From NCBI GenBank assembly GCA_963989385.1, contig OZ022510.1, positions 1,054,501 through 1,118,500 on the forward strand: a stretch of DNA of 64,000 nucleotides. Reading direction: 5' to 3'. The stretch's first letter is position 1. The number at the start of each line of letters is the position of its first letter. The position numbers were made by a program, and so were the translations under genes. Below the pieces are notes generated by a model that saw nothing but the letters and a program-made list of their open reading frames with translations, searched no databases and had not been told where the DNA came from. The stretch comes from Ctena decussata (taxonomy: Eukaryota > Mollusca > Bivalvia > Lucinida > Lucinidae). Positions 38,001 to 47,000 of this stretch are shown here, piece after piece.

Positions 38001-41000
38001 AATTCCAATTACTTAAGCACATTATGGTAGTTTACTTATTCAGTGTGGTTGAGCAGAAATAATGAAGAGCGTTCCTTAAAATTTCATTTTCTTAAAGATT
38101 TGATCTGTTGGCATTTTGACCTTGAAATCAACTCAGAAACTCTTCTATATTACATAATCTCTAAAGCTTGTTCAAAATTCATATACAGATTCAACAGAGC
38201 AACATGCATAGCCCTTCTGTGACCTTTAAAATAAATGGGGTTAAGTTGACTAATATCTCTACAATCTCTTAGGATTGTCCCTTCAAAATACCCATGCAAG
38301 ATAGGTAGAAACGCACAGGCTGATTCAAGTCATAGACTAGCTGAAGCACCAGATGCTTAAAATTTTTCGATATGTGTGATCTTACCTTAGCAGTGGCTGC
38401 CATTGTAGTATGTTTGCTCATTTTTGTTTTCTTTGGTGAGGGTTTCTCGGACTGGATTTCCTCAATCTTCTTCTGCTGACCCCTCGTCATTGCATCTTGA
38501 TCTGGTGATGCCCCCGCTAATAGTTCTTTAGCTTCCTGCAATCACAGAGCTCAAGATAAGAGGGGATATTAAGGATAATTCAGAGATAATTTTTCTTATT
38601 TCTCATCGAAAACATATGTTGTGACCCCTCATTAGAACCGTTTCGGTGAGACGGTTTTAATGAGGGTCACAAAATATGTTTGTATTGAGTAATATAGAAA
38701 ATTATTCCAAATTTATCCCCATTAACAGTTCTTTAGCTTCCTGCAATCAGTATGAAAGTCCCAGATAAGAAATTTTGTAAAGTTTGTTTTTACTTGTACA
38801 GCCAAAATTAACAGTTTTTGGCTTTAATATAAACATACAGTCAACTCCCGATATCTCAAACATTGACATCTCAAAATATCTTCTTAAATCAATGAAAGTA
38901 TTTCCTATTTTTATTTACATTTCAACTCCTGTTATCTCAAACACTGATATCTCAAAGTGTCTCCTTATATCAATGAATAATATCCTATTTTTATTTACAT
39001 TTCAACTCCTGTTACCTCAAACTACTGATATCTCAAAGTAAAAATTTTCTGGTACCAGAAAATTACCTTTCAGATATCAGTAGTTTGAGCTGAAATTTGA
39101 CGAGATATCAAGAGCTGACTGTATACATACCAAATTTTTGGCTTCAAGTTATGAATTGTTTTTTATTTGCACATAAGAATTTGAGGATGGATGGCTGACT
39201 TGCAATTTTACATCTTTTTCAGAAGTATTTCATTCATATCAGAACATAGTTGCCAATCATATCATGATGACGAGTTGCCATAATGAAAGGTTGTGTGCAA
39301 TGAAACCATGCTGAAAACTTGAAAAAATTGTTGCGTCTACTGAAAAAAGAACAATGAGACTGCTAGATTGGCAGACCTGTAATTCATACCCACTGATCAG
39401 GGATCTCCCCAGAGCATTAAGGCATGTCCCTTGCAACATGCCTTCGTCCTTAAATTTTTTTTGCAACATGCCTTAATTTCCAATGAAAATTTATTAAAGT
39501 GTATTAATTTCATAGCCAGTAAAGTTGTTTTAAATGCATTATGGTTCATTAATAAATTATTTGTAATGTAAATTTAGGCTAATTTTGGAAAAAAAAAAAG
39601 AGCTATATTAAGGCTTAACAAGAATTCCGCGGAATGCTGTGTCTCGCCTGCTGGCGCTTTGTCACGAAACAGAGCTAAATCAGCAAAGATGTATGCATGA
39701 ACCAAGTTTCTTGGCCTTAGCCTTTATGGTTTCTGAAAAACAGACCTAAACGCGAAAACTTGACAGAAAATTGCAAAGTCAGTCAACCGTAAAATGTTGT
39801 TAAAGTCTCAATATTGATGATGACTTTTAGCTCTTCTCTTCCAGATAAATGCATGACCAAAGTTTCATGGCTCTAGCCCTTATTGTTTCTGAAAAACAGA
39901 CCTAAACGCAAAATCTTGACAAAAAATGCAAAGTCAGTCAACCATAAAATGTAGGTTAAGACTCAATATTGATGATGGCTTTGAGATTAACTCATCCAGA
40001 TGTATGCATGTACCAAGTTTCATGGCTCTAGCCCTTATAGTTTCTGAGAAAATGACCTAAACACGAAAACTCGACAAAAAATTGCGAAGTCAGTCAACCG
40101 TATAATGTAGGTCAAGACTCAATATTGATGATGGCTTTGAGATCTACTCTTCCAGATGTATGCATGTACCAAGTTTCATGGCTCTAGCCCTTATAGCTTC
40201 TGAGAAAATGACCTAAACGCGAAAACTCGACAATAAATTGCGAAGTCAGTCAACCGTAAAATGTAGGTCAAGACTCAATATTGATGATGGCTTCGAGATC
40301 TACTCTTCCAGATGTATGCATGTACTAAGTTTCATGGCTCTAGCCCTTATAGTTTCTGAGAAAATGACCTAAACGCAAAAACTCGACAAAAAATTGTGAA
40401 GTCAGTCAACCGTAAAATGTAGGTCAAGACTCAATATTGATGATGGCTTTGAGATCTACTCTTCCAGATGTATGCATGTACCAAGTTTCATGGCTCTAGC
40501 CCTTATAGTTTCTGAGAAAATGACCTAAACGCAAAAACTCGACAAAAGTTTACGCCGACGACGCCGCCGACACCGGAAAAGCAATACATAAGTCTCGCCT
40601 CTGCTTCGCAGGCGAGACAAAAATTGACCAACAGGTCAAAATCTGATTTTTGTGCTAAAAGCGACATGCCTTCTGCAATTTCTGGGGAAAACACTGCCAC
40701 TGAGCTACCAACAATCTGAGATATTGAGGAGTTAAACTTTGTGTTATTACTGTTCCATATATAACCATGTGAAATTCTATGGAATCAAGTCACCAGAACA
40801 CTTCTATACAGATCTACAACTTATTTTCGGATGTCACATTTTAACAATTTCAGTAACAGATTCCTTTTAACCTACAGTCAACTCCTGATATCTCAAACAC
40901 TGATATCTCAAAGTGTCTCCTTATATCAAAGAATGATATCCTATTTTTTATTTACATTTCGACTCCTGTTATCTCGAACTACTGATATCTCAAAGTATAT

Positions 41001-44000
41001 TTTCTGGTACCAGAAAATTTACTTTGAGGTATCAGTAGTTTGGGCTGAAGTTCGACTTTGTTGAGATATCGAGAATAAACTATATAAAATTTATAAATAG
41101 CTTGATTAGACTTACCTTAGCTGTTGCTGCCATAGTAACACCCTTGGCCATACGAGGTTTCTTTGCCGGAGGTGCTGGTTCTTCGGCAATTTCATCCAAC
41201 TTTTTCTGTTGTCCACGAGTTGTGGCATCTGGGTCAATGTTAGTATCAGCCAGTAAACCCTTCGCTTCCTGAAAATATATATGAATGAGTGCCAACTATT
41301 TCACATTCTAACACAAAGAACCTATGGAATCAAGGGAATGATTAGGCCAAAAACAAGAGGACCATTGGTCCTGTAGCTCACCCGAGTCCATTCAGCCTCA
41401 GTACTCTAGGGTAAGTTACTCTAAGGCCATCGGTCAACTGGTTCGGGTGAAAAAGATTTTTAAAGGTTTTAACCATATGTGGGCATGGAGGACATGTTGG
41501 TAATGTGACCTGGACATTTGAAAATTTTTTCTTTCCCTCAACCCCCTGGAGGCTCTATATGAAGTTTGGTTTCAAAACTGGCCCAGGGGCTTTTGAGGAG
41601 ATGGTTTGATATTGTCAAAATGACAGAGTTCTGGGTCAAAAGTCAAAGAATGACCTTGATCTCTTGTACTCAAAAATCTTCATGTACTCATTAAGATGAC
41701 AGTAGATATCAATTTTTAGGCATAAATCTTCAAAACTTTCCATGAAATCTTATGTTCTAGCATTTTCCCACATTTGACCTTGCCGTAAAATAGTCAAGGT
41801 CAACCTAAGGTCATCATTTAGAACAATCTAGATAGTACTGGAGATCCCAATGCTACATACCAAGCTTCAAGGCCATCGGTCAATTGGTTCTGGAGAAGAA
41901 GATTTTTAAAGGTTTTTACCATATATGGAGCCTGGCAGCCATGTTGGTCATGTGACCTGGACCGTTTGAACTAATTTTCATTCCCTCAAACCCCTGGAGG
42001 CTCTATATAAAATTTGGTTACAATTGGCTCAGTTGCTTTTGAGGAGATTGTTTGATATTGTCGAAATATGAGAGTTCTGGGTCAAAGGTCAAAGAATGAC
42101 CTTGACCTCTTGTACTCAAAAATCTTCATGTACTCATTAAGATAAGTGTATATACCAATTTTTAGGCATAAATCTTCAAAACTTTCCATGAAATCTTATG
42201 TTCTAGCATTTTCCCATATTTGACCTTGCCGTAAAAAAGATCAAGGTCAACCAAAGGTCATAATTTGAACAATCTTGATAGTACTCGAGTACCCAAAGCT
42301 ACATACCAAGTTTCAAGGCCATCGGTCAATTGGTTCTGGAGAAGAAGATTTTTAAAGGTTTTTACCATATATGGAGCCTGGCAGCCATGTTGGTCATGTG
42401 ACCTGGACCGTTTGAACTAATTTTCATTCCCTCAAACCCCTGGAGGCTCTATATGAAATTAGGTTACAATTGGCTCAGTTGCTTTTGAGGTGATTGTTTG
42501 ATATTGTCGAAATATGAGAGTTCTGGGTCAAAGGTCAAAGAATGACCTTGACCTCTTGTACTCAAAAATCTTAATGTACTCATTAAGATAAGTGTATATA
42601 CCAATTTTTAGGCATAAATCTTCCAAACTTTCCATGAAATCTTATGTTCTAGCATTTTCCCATATTTGACCTTGCCGTAAAAAAGATCAAGGTCAACCAA
42701 AGGTCATAATTTGAACAATCTTGATAGTACTCGAGTACCCAAAGCTACATACCAAGTTTCAAGGCCATCGGTCAATTGGTTCTGGAGAAGAAGATTTTCA
42801 AAGGTTTTTACCATATATGGGCATGGCAGCCATATTGGTCATGTGACCTGGACCGTATGAATATTTTTTTGCTCCCTCAACTCCTGGAGGCCCTTTATGA
42901 AATTTGGTTTCAATTGGCCAAGGGCTTTTGAGGAGATTGTTTGGAATTGTCAAAATATGAGAGTTCTGGGTCAAAGGTCAAAGAATGACCTTGACCTCTT
43001 GTACTCATAAATCTTCATGTACTAATTAAGATGACTGTAGATACCAATTTATAGCCCAAAATTTTCAACAGTTTCCAAGATATCTTATGTTCTAGCATTT
43101 TGCCATAGAAAAGCACAAGGAAGAAAATTTGACCTTACCGTAAAAAAGGTCAAGGTCAACCTAAGGTCATAATTTGAACAATCTTGGTAGTACTCGCGTA
43201 CCCGATGCTACATACCAAGTTTCAAAGCCATCGGCCTACTGGTTCTGGAGAAGAAGATTTTTTTAGGTTTTTACCATATATGGGCATGGCGGCCATGTTG
43301 GTCATGTGACCAGGACCGTTTGAACAACTTTTCGTTCCTAAGGTCCCAGGAGGCTACATATGAAATTTGGTTACAATTGGCCCAGCGGTTTCAGAGGAGA
43401 AGTTGTTTGAAATTGTTGACGGACGGACGACGGACGGACGGACGGACGGACGGACGGACGACGGACGACGACGGACGACGGAGCCTGACCATACTAAAAG
43501 CTCCCCCGGAGCCTCTGGCTCAGGTGAGCTAATAAAAGTTCGTTTCTTTGCAACTGCCTACCTACCCACCTGAAACCTCCCTACCCCCAATATTTCTTTG
43601 GCCATTTGGAGAGCAAAATTTATTTTTTATTTTTTGAAAATAGGAAAACTGTGATCAACGTTAATAGTAAGACAAACAGGCCTGAGCAAAAAGTGCAGAC
43701 CCAGATCAGACTGCTCCTGGGTCTACACCGGTTGCCTTCCCACTAGCAAATCATGGGTACTACATTGTGGGTAAATTAGGTTTGCTTTTCTTGTAGAATG
43801 CTGTACGTAATATGGGTAATAAATATAATATTTTAACATAAATGTAATATTTGGGCTGCTTTAACGTTCTGCAGGAATAATAAAAAAAAAAGCCGACCTA
43901 CCTACCTTAAGAAATTATCCTTGGTCGTCAACTGCAAACGAAATATTTTTATGCTTGGCCTTATATGTTTTATTCCTCAACAAGTCACTGTTTCAGAGCG

Positions 44001-47000
44001 CAATGTAAATTCAATGACATTTTGGGTTCTATGCCATCGATATTAATCACAGTGCTCAAAGAAATAACAAGCAAATTCGACGAATTTATGTCCCCTGCCT
44101 TGGAAACTAGGTCTCCATTGTATACACACTTAGTGTTTGAGCTGGAAAAGGGGCTAAGTTAAAAATGTGAAAAAAGTAATAAAAATAATGTGAGGATTAT
44201 ATCCAAACCACATGCATGTCTTCAGACCATGATCAAAACACCTGAGAAGTTTCAAAGGCATCAGCATAAAACTGTCGGAGGAGTTGCACACACAAGGTAC
44301 CTACTATCTAGTCACTATGATAGTAAAAACGCCTAAAAATGACTAAGTTCAACTTGTGGAAAAGTGACAAAAAATAATGTGAGGGTTATATCCAAACCAC
44401 ATGCATATCTTCAGACCATGACCAAATACCTGTGAAGTTTCAAAGGCATCGGCATAAAACTGTTGGAGGAGTTGCGCACACAAGGTACCCACTATCTAAT
44501 TACGTTGATAGTAAAAATGCCTAAAAAATGACTAAGTTCAACTTGAGGAAAAAGTGACAAAAAAAAATCTCAGGATAATATCCAAACCAATTGCATATCT
44601 TCAGACCATGACAAAAACAGCTGTAAAGTTTCGAAAGAATCAGCATAAAACTGTAGGAGGAGTTGCACACACAAGGTACCTACTACTTTAGGGGGACGGA
44701 AAGACGGAAGGACGGATGGATGGGGAAAGCCGAAAACTATGTCCCTCCGCTTTTCTTCAAAAAGGCGGGGAACAAAAATACATGAGATCCTTAAAAGCAG
44801 TCTGATCTGGGTCTAACTTTGTAAAAAGAATCAGCATACCTTTGCAGTTGCTGCCATGGTAACGCCCTTTGCCATTTTAGGTTTCTTCCCAGCTGCTGCC
44901 TTTTCCTCTGCTTCCTTCTGTTGTCCACGTGTCGTAGCCTCAGGATCAAACTTGGAACCAGCCAAAATATAATCTGCTGCTTCCTACAGACAAATATTTT
45001 AGTCTTTTCAGATATGCAGAAATTCAATAATAATTTAAAATAAATGTAAATCATGTTTACAGCGATTTGTTGAGTTAGGGGATAAATGTACTCAAAAATG
45101 TCACTTTGACAGGTTTTTATCATCACAAATTCCTGTTTACATGCAGTGACGCACTAGCGGAGGCATAAAATACTTTTAGTGACCAGAAGTTTTGGCTGGG
45201 CTTCGCTCTCCCAGGCCTCATACTGACAAAGCTTTTCCAAGCCTGAAATGCCTGCTTTCGCAGCCTAAAATAGCCCTTTTTAAGCAGAAAAACACTGAAA
45301 ACTTAAAAATCAAAGCCTGAAATCAAGTAAAATTCAAGAAATGAAAGCCTGAAATCCTGCAGAAGCCTGAAAAGTATGAGGCCTGTCTCCAGGGAAGCAA
45401 ACATGGGGTCACAAAAGTTATTCCCCTTTATTAAAGCGGTGGAAAAGCATGGCAGTATACCCATACACCTAAAAAAACAAAACAATCTGCCCTTGAGGGA
45501 GCAAATTCTTTCCTTCAGGAAAAGAATAGATGGATGGATGATTTGCGATTTTACGTCCTTTTTAACTGTATTTCAGTCATATCAGGACGATGGTTGGGTG
45601 ATAATGAAAGGCTGTGTGCCATGGAACCCTGTTTACGATTGAAAGATCCACGCCTGCAGCGGGACTCAAACCCGAGACCGCTAGATCAGCAGGCCTGCGC
45701 TTAACCTACAGAGCTACCTGGGCTCCCCTTCAGGAAAAAGACTTCTTTGGAGAAGAGATTCATATTATAGGAAAGCAAATATGATTCCATTAAAACTGTC
45801 TATCTTGTAACAAAAATTCAACAAACACTGCGCTTTGCCTGTCTGTGCACTGCTACACAAACAGAGCTAAATTAGGTAGAATCAGTGTCTCGCCTATCTG
45901 CAGAGTCACAAAGCAGAGCTAAACACTAGGGGAGAGTTGGGTAACTTCGGACAGCAGGTAAATTTGGACAGTGACATTGTTTCCTTTATATGTCAGTTGT
46001 TTGGAACTAAAACAAATATAACTGGCCAAACAGTGAAAATCCTGATGAGTTTACACAAACCACAAATTACTGTCTCTCTCCTGCTAGTCCCAGACGACAT
46101 GAAAACTGAACCAAACTTTTTGCCCTTGCTACTGCCAACAATGTGGCCGGAAAAACAATACCGATTCCTAGCAAATGTCTTTAAGGTGACTGTGTACATT
46201 TCCATGATTTTCTGCAACATTCACAAAGGGGAACAACTTTTGAGAAATCCTGTTTGCCTCTCTGACCAGTGTTGTCAATCTAAAAAGGGTCCCCCTTTAA
46301 AGGAAAGAATATACTCCTGGAGGAGAGAATTCTTTCCTATGAGAGGGCCCTGATGCAAGGGCAGGGAAAAAAAGAAAATGACAAAAATGCTTCCCTTGAA
46401 ACCCTGCATATTTACCTCATTATGTAGAAATAAGCTTGATGACCTCTGCTTTTCTTTTAATTTTCTGTTTGCTGTTTGCTTTCAAAATAAACTTGTTTAA
46501 TAAAAACTGCAGTGTAGCATTTTCTGTATGGTCCAAAATATTGCAGAAAGGCAAGTATTTTGGAGGATTTTTCGGATCGTAATTAAAATTGATTTTAAAG
46601 CATCTTGTACCAGTGTGGTAATTAAGTCTTTGATGGACAGGATTATCTTTTCCTATATCATACTGACTCGACCGAGTTATTTAAAGTAATATAAAATTTA
46701 TTTTGGAACTGATATTTACCTCTTGGGCTGCTTAGGGATATTTTTGGAAGAACAGTCTAGGGGTGTATCTTTGCAGTTCAGATTTCTAAAGATTTTGCAC
46801 GATGATGTATATTTTTTATTTCACCATTGATGAGCCTATATATGAAATAGAACATACACAGAGTCTTAGACAAGTTCCAGTGTAGGACGTGTTTCCTAGC
46901 AAATGTCCTTAAGTGTGATTTTCTTATGACAAGACAAGTAGTATTACCTTAGCGGTTTGCTCCATGGTGCTATCACGGGGCACAGCTGTCTTCGAGGACG

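Noticed and set aside
45937..46353. 138-codon plus-strand reading frame
   Set aside because: Its first third is the GGGAGAGTTGGGTAACTTCG MITE, which reads similarly at 59.4 kb on the other strand, and its end runs through another repeat.
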